Assembly (NCBI GenBank): GCA_020719045.1
Contig: DYQY01000001.1
Location: 115,683 to 179,682 of the forward strand
Direction: 5' to 3'
DNA length: 64,000 nucleotides
Origin: Candidatus Termititenax sp.
GTDB taxonomy: Bacteria > Margulisbacteria > Riflemargulisbacteria > GWF2-35-9 > DYQY01
Shown: positions 1-9,977 of the stretch, piece by piece
Layout: every line of letters begins with the position of its first letter
How positions within the stretch are numbered: the first letter of the stretch is position 1
Position numbers and translations under genes: made by a program
The notes under the pieces: generated by a model
What the model was told of the DNA's origin: nothing
The model's database searches: none
The model's input: only the letters and a program-made list of their open reading frames with translations

Positions 1-2341
<2,341 letters not shown>

Positions 2342-2352
2342 TCATTCTCTCC

Positions 2353-3159
2353 TTAGCTTTGGTATAATTTGAACCATTTTTTTGGAATATTGTTCTCTAG
2401 TATTTGTTCTGTTAACTCTGAAGGCTCTATGCTTATTTTCAAAATTACTAATTCCTCTATTTTAGACTTAAAAAACTCTTTATTCGGTTTTTTGTTTTTT
2501 TGAATATCTAAATATTCATTTTCAATAATATCACAAATTCTATTGATTTTAAACTTCTTTTCTTGCATAAATCTTTCATAATTTATGTTTTTCCTTTGAT
2601 TTTGCTCAATTTCTTCATATTTAATCCATGGTGTTTCTTTTAGTATCTCTTGTGCGTTTTTCGAACAGGTTGCTTTATTTTGAGATAAACACAGTGAACA
2701 AAAGTTGTTTTTTTCAGAAATGATTGGGCTCCCGCAAGAAACACATACATGCTCATATTGTTTGGCTGACTCTAATATTATATTTTTAATTTTTTCTCTG
2801 TACTTTGGCTCACATGATTCTATATCTTGCTTTAAGCCGGTGATGTCTCTTTTCTTTTTTATTTTTGTTTTAATTTCCTCTTCACTTGTTACTGAAAACG
2901 CTACCTGAATTTTTACATCCTTTGTGGTATTAACTATTTCTTTAGCTCTCTTAAGTATTGTATGCTTATACTGCATAAGTTGTGTTGCCCAGACATTATC
3001 TTTAACATATATAAATAATGTGTTGTTCTTATATAACAAATCTGTTGTAACTGCTAATATTTTTTCATTAACTATTTCTTTATACGCCCTCTTTAATAAA
3101 AGACTTTCTTTAATATTTTTCAGTCCGCTTTGTAATAATACATCTTTTAATATGTTCAT
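2353..3159 (-). CDS. DciA-like (DUF721) protein with a zinc-ribbon extension
   Basis: Residues 1-90 match the DUF721/DciA pattern (LLLKRAYKEIV, an NNTLFIYVKDNVWATQL core). In organisms without DnaC/DnaI this family is known to recruit or load the replicative helicase. DciA proteins are usually short. Here, after a lysine-rich linker, a four-cysteine zinc-ribbon-like module follows (C139-x2-C142 and C154-x2-C157), and then about 110 charged residues with a motif near NYERFMQEKKFKINRICDI. Position between recF and gyrB is the classic DUF721 location. Start ATG 3159 has AAGG eight bases upstream and lies 2 bases after the recF stop. Family assignment is inferred from sequence pattern and synteny. 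The function of the zinc module is unknown. Confidence 0.78.
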   Translation of the reverse strand: MNILKDVLLQSGLKNIKESLLLKRAYKEIVNEKILAVTTDLLYKNNTLFIYVKDNVWATQLMQYKHTILKRAKEIVNTTKDVKIQVAFSVTSEEEIKTKIKKKRDITGLKQDIESCEPKYREKIKNIILESAKQYEHVCVSCGSPIISEKNNFCSLCLSQNKATCSKNAQEILKETPWIKYEEIEQNQRKNINYERFMQEKKFKINRICDIIENEYLDIQKNKKPNKEFFKSKIEELVILKISIEPSELTEQILENNIPKKWFKLYQS

Positions 3160-3161
3160 AT

Positions 3162-4184
3162 TTACAACCTTATAATATTTAAATTGCTTAGCTTGTCTTG
3201 ATGTCTCTCATCTGTTGCTGTAAGAATTTTTTGATGGTCATTATCTATTAGTTCATAAAAAATAGTCTGTCTTTCATCATCTAAACCTAGAAACGCATCA
3301 TCTAAAAGCAACACTGGCTTAATATTTAGTTTGCTATTAAATAGTTGTTTTTCACTTACTTTCATTATTAAGCTTATTAGTCTTTTTTCTCCTGTTGAAC
3401 TATACTTCTTAGCTTCTTTTGTGTTTAATAAAATTTCAAAGTCATCTCTGTGAGATCCATATAAACACTCTTTATAATTTATCTCTTTCTTAACATCTGA
3501 GTTAATGAAAGTGTCTATATATCTCAAACTAATTGCTCCTACTTCTGGATAATGTATTTTTAAATAATTATTAGATGTTTCTTCTATTTCCTCAAGCAAA
3601 AGACTTCTATTCTTCACTATCTTAATGTTTACCTTCTGAAGTTGTTCCTGATAAACACTTAGTAGCTGCTCGTTTATACGAGGCTCCTTTAATGTTTTTC
3701 GCTTAATGTCTATTAGTCTTTTTTGTTCTTTTATATTATCAATATAGCCTGTTTCTGTTTTGGTTAATATTGTATCTAAGTATCTCCTTCTAATGCTTGG
3801 TGAGCCATCAATAATCGTAACGTCATTTGGTGATATTAGGATGGCTGTAAACTCTTTTAATAAATCTGATGACTTACTAAGAAGGTTATTATTAAGTGAT
3901 ATTTTCTTAAATCCATCTTCTTTAAAAATAATATTGATTTTGCTTACCTTTTTTTCATTTACCACTTCAGCTATAAGTGATGATTCGTTTTTGGTAAAAC
4001 TTATTATTTCTTTATTTGTGTTTGTTTTAAATGATTTGGTTGATGAAAAAAAATTTATTGCTTCAATAAGGTTACTTTTACCTTTACCATTTAAACCAAT
4101 AATTAAATTATTAGTATCAGTAAAGGTAAATTTCTTATCAGTAAAAGTTCTAAAGTTATATAAATAAATACTCTTTATGAGCAT
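3162..4184 (-). CDS. recF: DNA replication and repair protein RecF
   Basis: SMC-like ATPase that loads RecA at gaps with RecO and RecR. Walker A is GLNGKGKS (residues 30-37), the ABC-type signature is STGEKRLISLIMK, and Walker B is VLLLDDAFLGLDD at about 292-301. At 340 residues it is slightly shorter than typical RecF (350-370). The start overlaps the dnaN stop as TAATG, so translation is probably coupled; AAAAGG precedes it. It shares the operon with dnaN and the DUF721 gene. Confidence 0.95.
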   Translation of the reverse strand: MLIKSIYLYNFRTFTDKKFTFTDTNNLIIGLNGKGKSNLIEAINFFSSTKSFKTNTNKEIISFTKNESSLIAEVVNEKKVSKINIIFKEDGFKKISLNNNLLSKSSDLLKEFTAILISPNDVTIIDGSPSIRRRYLDTILTKTETGYIDNIKEQKRLIDIKRKTLKEPRINEQLLSVYQEQLQKVNIKIVKNRSLLLEEIEETSNNYLKIHYPEVGAISLRYIDTFINSDVKKEINYKECLYGSHRDDFEILLNTKEAKKYSSTGEKRLISLIMKVSEKQLFNSKLNIKPVLLLDDAFLGLDDERQTIFYELIDNDHQKILTATDERHQDKLSNLNIIRL

Positions 4185-5296
4185 TACCTTTTAACTTTTA
4201 TCGGCATCATTATATAAATATATTCTTGATTATTATCTTCTTTAATAACCAATGGTTTCTCGTCATTAATAATCTCTATTTTAACATAATCACTTTCAAG
4301 ACTCTTTAAAACATCCATCATTAGTCTTACATTAAAAACAACATTAATATTATTATCACCTTCATAAACAATGCTTAGTTTTTCACTTCCATCACCAAAA
4401 TCAGGTGTTATTGATGATATCACTAGTGCTTTATTAACTAACTCTACTTTAACCATATAAGAGTTACGTTGAGCTATAATATTTATACGCTCACACGCAT
4501 CCAAAAATTCTTTTCTGTTTATCTTAATGTCTAAGTTTTTCTCTTTAGGAATTAATAAATTATAATCTGGAAATTGTCCGTTTATTAATCTTGAATACAT
4601 TTGAATATCTTCAATAATAAAAAGAATTTTATCGTCACTTAGTCTTATTTTTATACTATCTGTTTCTTTAATAGAAAAAATTGAAATAATTTCTTTAATT
4701 GTCTTAATTGGTATTATTGCTTTTAAAGAATCTTTTCCTTCAAACTTAATATCATCTTTTGCTAATCTATAACCATCAGCAGCAACAAATACTATTTTTT
4801 TCTTTTCACTACTAATATCTAGTAATACACCATTTAATATTACTTTTTCTTCCTCTTCTGAAGCTGCAAAAGAAACTCTTCTTACCATATCTTTAAAAAC
4901 ATCTTTACTTAAAACTATCTCTTTATATTCATCAATAACCATATTTTCTGGGAATTCTTCAGGGTTAGCAGTAAAAATATTAAATGTTGATTCTCCACTA
5001 CTTATAAGTAATGTATTATTTTCACTTAAATACATTGATACTTCTTCTGAAGGTAATTTACTAACTATATTATAAAAAGTTTTTGCATGTACAAGTGTTA
5101 CTCCTTCAGAATCAACTTGTGCATCTAATGTACAAATAATATTTGTCTTTAAATTATTTGTTGTGATGATTAGTAAATTACTTTTTGTTTCTAATTTAAA
5201 ACATTTTAGTGCTTCAACTGTTGTTCTTTCACTAACTGAGTTCATGCTTATTGATAAAATTTTTAATAGTTTGTTTTTTTCACAGGTTATATTCAT
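4184..5296 (-). CDS. dnaN: DNA polymerase III sliding clamp (beta subunit)
   Basis: Ring-shaped processivity factor for DNA polymerase III. The 370-residue length and three-domain pattern fit. Recognisable pieces are the N-terminal MNITCEKNKLLKILSISMN, the RLINGQFPDYNLLIP segment typical of the domain 2/3 junction, and a C-terminal YIYIMMPIKVKR tail. The start ATG at 5296 has a strong AAGGAG seven bases upstream. It follows dnaA across a 220-base gap rich in DnaA boxes and overlaps recF by one base. Confidence 0.97.
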   Translation of the reverse strand: MNITCEKNKLLKILSISMNSVSERTTVEALKCFKLETKSNLLIITTNNLKTNIICTLDAQVDSEGVTLVHAKTFYNIVSKLPSEEVSMYLSENNTLLISSGESTFNIFTANPEEFPENMVIDEYKEIVLSKDVFKDMVRRVSFAASEEEEKVILNGVLLDISSEKKKIVFVAADGYRLAKDDIKFEGKDSLKAIIPIKTIKEIISIFSIKETDSIKIRLSDDKILFIIEDIQMYSRLINGQFPDYNLLIPKEKNLDIKINRKEFLDACERINIIAQRNSYMVKVELVNKALVISSITPDFGDGSEKLSIVYEGDNNINVVFNVRLMMDVLKSLESDYVKIEIINDEKPLVIKEDNNQEYIYIMMPIKVKR

Positions 5297-5516
5297 ATTA
5301 CTACTCCTTATTATTTTTATATATTCAACCCTTATTCATCATAGGTGTTTATATCTAGAACAACTTTAATTTTATCGATTGTTATCATGAAATAATCTCC
5401 ACAACTTATAAGATTATATTCCTAGTGTTATCAACAAAATTATAATTATTTAACTTATCCCCTTTTTATCTAAACTTATTAATAAGTTATTAACAACATT
5501 ATCAACAAAATAAAAT
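5297..5516. other. candidate oriC (dnaA-dnaN intergenic region)
   Basis: AT-rich 220-base gap with a cluster of DnaA-box-like 9-mers, all reading on the + strand: TTATCAACA at 5428-5436, TTATTAACA at 5487-5495 and TTATCAACA at 5499-5507. Weaker relatives are TTATCATGA at 5382-5390 and TTATCCCCT near 5455. A perfect box (TTATCCACA on the minus strand, 6919-6927) sits at the other end of dnaA. Origins in many bacteria flank dnaA this way. I did not find a convincing unwinding element, so the exact origin is inferred. Confidence 0.55.
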
Positions 5517-6932
5517 TTAGTCTATTAGTGTTGTTTTAATCTGATTTAAGGCACTTTTTAAATCAGTATTTTTTTTAATATCAGTTCTAACTTTATCACA
5601 AGCATGCATTACAGTCGTGTGATCTCTACCACCAAAATTTTCACCTATCTTAGGTAAAGAAAAATTAGTGAGTTCTCTACATAAAAACATAGCAACTTGT
5701 CTAGCGTGAGCTATTTCTTTAGTTCTAATTTTAGCTGAAAGTCCTTCATATTCAATATTATAGTACTCAGCAACTGATTTTTTTATTTTTGAGATAGAGA
5801 TAGGTTTTTTAGAATTGTTTTTTACAATGTCTTTTATTACATCTTTAGCGAGATTTATATTAATTTCTTGGTTAATAAGTGACGAATAAGCAATAATTTT
5901 AATTAAAGCACCCTCTAGTTCTCTGATGTTGCCAGGAATTTGAGAAGCAATGTAATAGATAACATCTTGAGGGATGTTTTGAAATTCAGGTTCTAATTTT
6001 TTATATAAGATAGCCATTCTTGTTTCTAAGTCAGGAGCTTGGATATCAGCTGATAAACCCCATTCAAATCGAGACTTAAGTCTATCCTGAATAGATGGTA
6101 TATCTTTAGGAAGCCTATCAGAAGTAATAACTATTTGTTTATTAAGTTGATACAAGTAATTAAATGTATGGAAAAATTCTTCTTCTGTTTTTTCTTTACC
6201 AGCGATAAACGGAATATCGTCGATAAGCAAAACATCAACTTTTCTATATTTTTCTCTAAATTCGTTAATTTTATTATTTTGAAGAGAACTAATAAGATGG
6301 TTAGTAAATTCTTCTGCGGTAATATATAAAATCTTTAAATATGGATGAAGGTCTTGAACTTTATGGCCAATAGCATGCATTAGGTGAGTTTTCCCAAGTC
6401 CAACACCACCGTAAATAAAGAAAGGATTATAAGCTTTCCCTGGTGCTTTAGCGACAGCAAGTGAAGCAGCATGACTAAAACGATTACTTTGACCAACAAC
6501 ATAAGAGTCGTAGGTATACTTAGGGTTAAGCATATAAGCAGATTCCTGCGGTTCTATACTAAAAGCTTTTCTTTCAACAGGCTTTTCTAGCTCTGAATTT
6601 TTAGAAAGACGCTCATTTTCAGTTGCGTAATGCTCATCCTCAACTATTTGTTTCATTTGCTCATTAACATTAAGCTCAAGGATGATATCTATATTAAAAT
6701 TCTGTTTTACAGACTTTTTAATATGATAATCGCATTTTTCGTAAACCCATTTTTTCATAAAAGCATTGGGCACCCCTAAAATAAGGGAGTTATTAAGAAA
6801 CGAAATTGGTTTGACAGCTTTTTGAAAAGTAGAATAAGAAACCTTACCTAGCTTTTCTTTAATGTACTCGTCTACGTGTTCCCATACGTCTATGATACTA
6901 ATAGTTGTGTTGTTTACCTGTGGATAACTCAT
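5517..6932 (-). CDS. dnaA: chromosomal replication initiator DnaA
   Basis: AAA+ initiator that binds DnaA boxes and opens the origin. The N-terminal domain (WEHVDEYIKEKLGKVSYSTF) resembles the DnaB-binding domain I. Walker A is GGVGLGKTHL, Walker B VLLIDDIPF, and the C-terminal DNA-binding signature is GGRDHTTVMHACDKV. I place the start at ATG 6932 (MSYPQVNN) rather than the in-frame TTG at 6953. A promoter (TTGCAA, 17-base spacer, TAGGAT at 6944-6949) would start RNA only a few bases upstream of 6932. It heads the replication cluster. DnaA boxes at 6919-6927 and 6933-6941 overlap its start codon region, suggesting autorepression. Confidence 0.96.
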   Translation of the reverse strand: MSYPQVNNTTISIIDVWEHVDEYIKEKLGKVSYSTFQKAVKPISFLNNSLILGVPNAFMKKWVYEKCDYHIKKSVKQNFNIDIILELNVNEQMKQIVEDEHYATENERLSKNSELEKPVERKAFSIEPQESAYMLNPKYTYDSYVVGQSNRFSHAASLAVAKAPGKAYNPFFIYGGVGLGKTHLMHAIGHKVQDLHPYLKILYITAEEFTNHLISSLQNNKINEFREKYRKVDVLLIDDIPFIAGKEKTEEEFFHTFNYLYQLNKQIVITSDRLPKDIPSIQDRLKSRFEWGLSADIQAPDLETRMAILYKKLEPEFQNIPQDVIYYIASQIPGNIRELEGALIKIIAYSSLINQEININLAKDVIKDIVKNNSKKPISISKIKKSVAEYYNIEYEGLSAKIRTKEIAHARQVAMFLCRELTNFSLPKIGENFGGRDHTTVMHACDKVRTDIKKNTDLKSALNQIKTTLID

Positions 6933-6972
6933 TGTTGATAAGTATCCTAACAAACAAAAATTTATTTTGCAA
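6919..6972 (-). promoter_or_regulatory. dnaA promoter with two overlapping DnaA boxes
   Basis: On the minus strand: -35 TTGCAA (6972-6967), 17-base spacer, -10 TAGGAT (6949-6944), ATG at 6932. A TTATCAACA box (6941-6933) lies between the -10 and the start codon, and a consensus TTATCCACA box (6927-6919) lies inside codons 2-5. DnaA bound here would block the start of transcription. The boxes are seen directly; autoregulation is inferred. Confidence 0.6.
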
Positions 6973-7097
6973 TCCTGAAATAGTAGTAAAGTTGCAAATT
7001 ACAAAAATGTAGAAATACAAATTAAAGCAAAGGCTTACAATGCTTGTGCTTTCTAATCTATCGCCATTTTTTAATATGTTATTTTTCTAATATATTT

Positions 7098-8132
7098 TTA
7101 TAAAACAGGGGAAATTGAAGACAAGATTGTTGACCAATCTTTTATAACAGGGTCGAACCCGTTTTTTTCAAGGGCTGTTATTATTTCACTAAGAGATCTA
7201 GCATCATTTACCTGAAATTGTTCATCAGAAGTATTGTCACTATAGCCACCTGGATTTGTTTTTGATTCGGCGCTAATCTGGGTAACGCCAAGTCCAAGGA
7301 GATTATCTCGTAGTTCAGCGTTTTCTCTGGTGGACAGGATTATTCCAACCTTCGGAAAGGCAATCCTAAAGGCTAGAATCATTTGAACAAAGTCTTTATC
7401 TGAAATTGTTTTAGTGTCTAGTCCGTCTGGTGCTTTATGAATACGAGGAAAAGATACTGTAAAATCAGCTTTCCAGTAATTTTTCATAAGATAATCAAGA
7501 TGTTCAGCTAAAAAGTAGGCTTCTTCACGCCAATCAGTAAGGCCTAACAAGAAACCAAGACCAACTTTTCGCATGCCAGCTTTGAGTGCTCTTTCTGGTG
7601 AATCAAATCTAAAACTGAAGTCTTTTTTAGGACCACTAGGATGCATATTGGAGTAAACTTCTTTATTGTAAGTTTCTTGGTAAATTGTAAGACCACTAGC
7701 ACCAGCACTAATGAGAGAAGAGTACTCCTCAGTGGAGCAAGGAAAAATCTCAAGAGCGACATAAGAGAACATTTTTTGTGCTTGTTTTATAATAGGAACT
7801 AAATAATCAACACCAACGGAAGCCTTGTGTTCGCCAGTTAAAAGCAAAATATTATCAAATCCTTTATCTTTAATTATTTGAAGTTGTTTGGTTGCTTCAT
7901 CAAGAGACAAAGTTTGTCTTTTAATGTTTTGATGCCTATTAAACCCACAATATAAACAAGAGTTACAACACTCATTAGATAAATATAAGGGTATGTATAG
8001 TTGGATAGTGTTTCCAAAATGTTGTTTTGTTAGATGTTTAGCGTTGGTAGCTAGTTTATTTAGTTCGCTATCAGAGAGCGGAGAAATAAGTCTTGAGAAG
8101 GCAGAGGCTGAGTATGTCATTTTATGAGCCAA
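7098..8132 (-). CDS. thiH: 2-iminoacetate synthase (tyrosine lyase) ThiH
   Basis: Radical SAM enzyme that splits tyrosine to give dehydroglycine for the thiamine thiazole ring. The iron-sulfur motif is C-x3-C-x2-C within NECCNSCLYCGF. ThiH hallmarks follow: LLLTGEHKASVGVDYL, IYQETYNKEVYSNMHP, GFLLGLTDWREEAYFLAEH and the C-terminal SAESKTNPGGYSD. Length of 344 is slightly short of the family (about 370). It overlaps thiG by 16 bases. ThiH rather than the oxygen-dependent ThiO suggests anaerobic or microaerobic life. No thiS or thiF is visible nearby. Confidence 0.95.
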   Translation of the reverse strand: MAHKMTYSASAFSRLISPLSDSELNKLATNAKHLTKQHFGNTIQLYIPLYLSNECCNSCLYCGFNRHQNIKRQTLSLDEATKQLQIIKDKGFDNILLLTGEHKASVGVDYLVPIIKQAQKMFSYVALEIFPCSTEEYSSLISAGASGLTIYQETYNKEVYSNMHPSGPKKDFSFRFDSPERALKAGMRKVGLGFLLGLTDWREEAYFLAEHLDYLMKNYWKADFTVSFPRIHKAPDGLDTKTISDKDFVQMILAFRIAFPKVGIILSTRENAELRDNLLGLGVTQISAESKTNPGGYSDNTSDEQFQVNDARSLSEIITALEKNGFDPVIKDWSTILSSISPVL

Positions 8133-8887
8133 GATAGTGGGCTAGAAGCTTCACCATCAGATTCTTGTGCTAAACCAGCCAGAAATCCTTTTCTGCCAGC
8201 TTCAACTGCATGCTTGAAAGCAGAGGCAATAAGGATAGGATCATTTGCAATTGCAATTGCGGTGTTAACAAGAACAGCGTCAGCGCCTAGCTCCATTGCC
8301 TCACAGGCATGCGAAGGAGCACCAATACCAGCATCAACGATTACAGGTATATTTGAGTTGGAAATTATTATTTTAATAAGTTCTTTAGTTTTAAGTCCCT
8401 TGTTTGAACCAATTGGAGAACCAAGTGGCATAACAGTAGAAGCACCAACATCCTCCAACTTTTTAGCGAGGATAGGGTCTGCTTGCATGTACGGCAAAAC
8501 AATAAAACCTTCTTTAACCAAAAACTTCGTGGCTTTAAGGGTTTCTTCGCTGTCAGGTATTAAATGTCTTGGTTCAGGCGTTACTTCTAATTTAATCCAG
8601 TTAGTTTGACTGGATGCTCTGGAAAGCATGGCTAGCCTGATTGCTTCGTCTGCAGATTGTGCGCCAGCAGTGTTAGGTAGAAGTTGGCATTTTTGAAGGT
8701 CTAGGTGATGCAAAATGTGATCATCTGGATTACTTAAATCTACTCTTCTTAGTGCAACAGTTATCATTTCAGAACCAGAAGCATCTAGAGCTTTTTTCAT
8801 TATTAACGGGGAGGAAAATTTACCAGTTCCAACGAATAACCTTGAGGCAAATATTCGATCAGCTATTTTTAAAGCGTCAGTTATCAT
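8117..8887 (-). CDS. thiG: thiazole synthase ThiG
   Basis: Condenses deoxyxylulose 5-phosphate, dehydroglycine and ThiS-thiocarboxylate into the thiamine thiazole. ThiG signatures are LFVGTGKFSSP at the N-terminus, PNTAGAQSADEAIRLAMLSR, VMPLGSPIGSNKGL, IVDAGIGAPSHACEAMELGADAVL and a C-terminal GRKGFLAGL. Full length at 256 residues. The start overlaps the upstream lipoprotein stop as ATGA, so it is translationally coupled to that gene, and its own 3' end overlaps thiH. Confidence 0.97.
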   Translation of the reverse strand: MITDALKIADRIFASRLFVGTGKFSSPLIMKKALDASGSEMITVALRRVDLSNPDDHILHHLDLQKCQLLPNTAGAQSADEAIRLAMLSRASSQTNWIKLEVTPEPRHLIPDSEETLKATKFLVKEGFIVLPYMQADPILAKKLEDVGASTVMPLGSPIGSNKGLKTKELIKIIISNSNIPVIVDAGIGAPSHACEAMELGADAVLVNTAIAIANDPILIASAFKHAVEAGRKGFLAGLAQESDGEASSPLSWLIK

Positions 8888-9297
8888 TTAGCCATATCTA
8901 TTCTTCGAAGCTGAGGAGCAGGATTGTCATCATTTGCTTCAAGTGATTTTTTGTAGATAGAGTAACTATCGTTGATGATTTTTTGTAAATTCAACAAATT
9001 ATCTTCGTTAGCGTTTTCTGCTTTGAGTTTTACAAGAGTATTAGTTCCGTTTTGTGAAAAAGTCAGCTCAACACTTGAGGGAAAGTTATTTCCAGAATAA
9101 TTGGAATAAGCAACAGACTTCCTGGAAAGATCAAAATTAAGGTTAGAAGTATTAACTTCTTTTTTAATAGCAGAAATAGCGCTCATGTATAAATCATCAG
9201 CTCTGCTACCTTCAATAGTAAGCAGTTTTTCAGCCGTACAGCCTGTTAACAAGATAACAATAAAAAGTAAGCAAAGGGTTAACGTTTGTTTTAGCAT
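8884..9297 (-). CDS. small lipoprotein of unknown function, first gene of the thiGH operon
   Basis: A 137-residue protein with a type II signal sequence: a basic/hydrophobic N-terminus followed by lipobox LTGC (cysteine at about 20), so probably an outer-membrane-facing lipoprotein. The mature part is a compact alpha/beta-looking domain with a central strand pattern SSVELTFSQNGTNTLVKLKAE, reminiscent of small DUF3568-like lipoproteins, but I do not recognise the family. It has GAGGTG upstream of the ATG and a good promoter (9315-9343). It overlaps thiG by 4 bases. A link with thiamine synthesis is suggested only by the operon. Confidence 0.75.
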   Translation of the reverse strand: MLKQTLTLCLLFIVILLTGCTAEKLLTIEGSRADDLYMSAISAIKKEVNTSNLNFDLSRKSVAYSNYSGNNFPSSVELTFSQNGTNTLVKLKAENANEDNLLNLQKIINDSYSIYKKSLEANDDNPAPQLRRIDMAK

Positions 9298-9314
9298 TTT
9301 TCACCTCTGCATAA

Positions 9315-9343
9315 AGTATAAAGAATACAGGTTTATTTATCAA
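9315..9343 (-). promoter_or_regulatory. promoter of the lipoprotein-thiG-thiH operon
   Basis: Minus strand -35 TTGATA (9343-9338), exactly 17-base spacer, -10 TATACT (9320-9315). The start codon is 17 bases below the -10, leaving room for the GAGGTG ribosome site. No thiamine pyrophosphate riboswitch is visible in the short leader. Confidence 0.65.
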
Positions 9344-9429
9344 CAAGAGTTACAAGTAGGATTAGCAACAGAAATATTTCATACAAATATAATAATTAAT
9401 TAAGCGTTAAGTAGGTATTGGAGGCAATG

Positions 9430-9891
9430 ATGCAAGTTAATTTAGGTGAAAACAGTTTAAACAACATATCGGGGGCAGGAGCTTTTGATATCCTTTTAGG
9501 GGCTGTGACTGGTAATAATTTTTTTGATGCCAAAGTACTTAACAAGATACAAACAGAGGAAATGCAAGAAGCTTTTTTTGATTGGGTAGGTAATGAGTTT
9601 TTAGTTGGAGACGATAGTAGTGATTTGTTTAAAACAGCTGAAGAATTAGATGAAGAAGAAAAGTATGAAGGAGTAAGTTTAGGAGCGAGGGACTTTGTTA
9701 AAGGAATGGCAGAGTACCAGGAAGATTGGGATAATTTTAATGTAGCAGAAAATCAAAGAGTCGCTCTTAATAAGCAAATCGAAAAGTTGGAACAACAACA
9801 AGCCTATGAAATGTCTTTAAGTGATGTAATAAATAATAATAAGAAAATAGCGTCTCTAAAGGCACAAATTTCACAAATTCAGGAAGGATAG
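9430..9891 (+). CDS. unknown acidic soluble protein with C-terminal coiled coil
   Basis: Not recognised. I start it at ATG 9430 (MQVNLGEN), five bases after a perfect GGAGG (9420-9424); upstream in-frame TTG 9418 and ATG 9427 are possible but badly spaced. The 153-residue product has no signal peptide or membrane segment. The first part is glycine/asparagine-rich (GENSLNNISGAGAFDILLGAVTG), the middle is strongly acidic, and residues 115-150 form heptads (NKQIEKLEQQQAYEMSLSDV and following) typical of a coiled coil. It stands alone, divergent from the thiG operon. A -10-like TATAAT lies about 45 bases upstream of the start. GGATAG and CTATCC just after the stop could form a short hairpin. Confidence 0.7.
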   Translation: MQVNLGENSLNNISGAGAFDILLGAVTGNNFFDAKVLNKIQTEEMQEAFFDWVGNEFLVGDDSSDLFKTAEELDEEEKYEGVSLGARDFVKGMAEYQEDWDNFNVAENQRVALNKQIEKLEQQQAYEMSLSDVINNNKKIASLKAQISQIQEG

Positions 9892-9940
9892 GAACGCCCT
9901 CAACCCTCAAGCTTCTATCCTAACTTGAAATAAAAATGTT

Positions 9941-9969
9941 TTGCAATACCCATAAAAAGAGTTGATAAT
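9941..9969 (+). promoter_or_regulatory. promoter of the U32 gene, leaderless type
   Basis: -35 TTGCAA (9941-9946), 17-base spacer, -10 GATAAT (9964-9969), then 8 bases to the ATG at 9978. Transcription should begin at or within 1-2 bases of the start codon. Confidence 0.55.
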
Positions 9970-9977
9970 TAAATATT

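Noticed and set aside
6981-6989. TAGTAGTAA resembling DnaA-trios upstream of dnaA
   Set aside because: The repeat is short and, relative to the boxes at 6919-6941, the strand polarity is wrong for 3'-GAT trios.
8655-8680. TGGCGC-N5-CTGCA sigma-54-like match on the minus strand in thiG
   Set aside because: It lies within coding sequence for AGAQSADE with no gene to drive nearby; shows that chance matches occur.
9298-9417. Possible TPP riboswitch ahead of the thiGH operon
   Set aside because: The leader is too short and lacks the CTGAGA and ACCTGA thi-box motifs.
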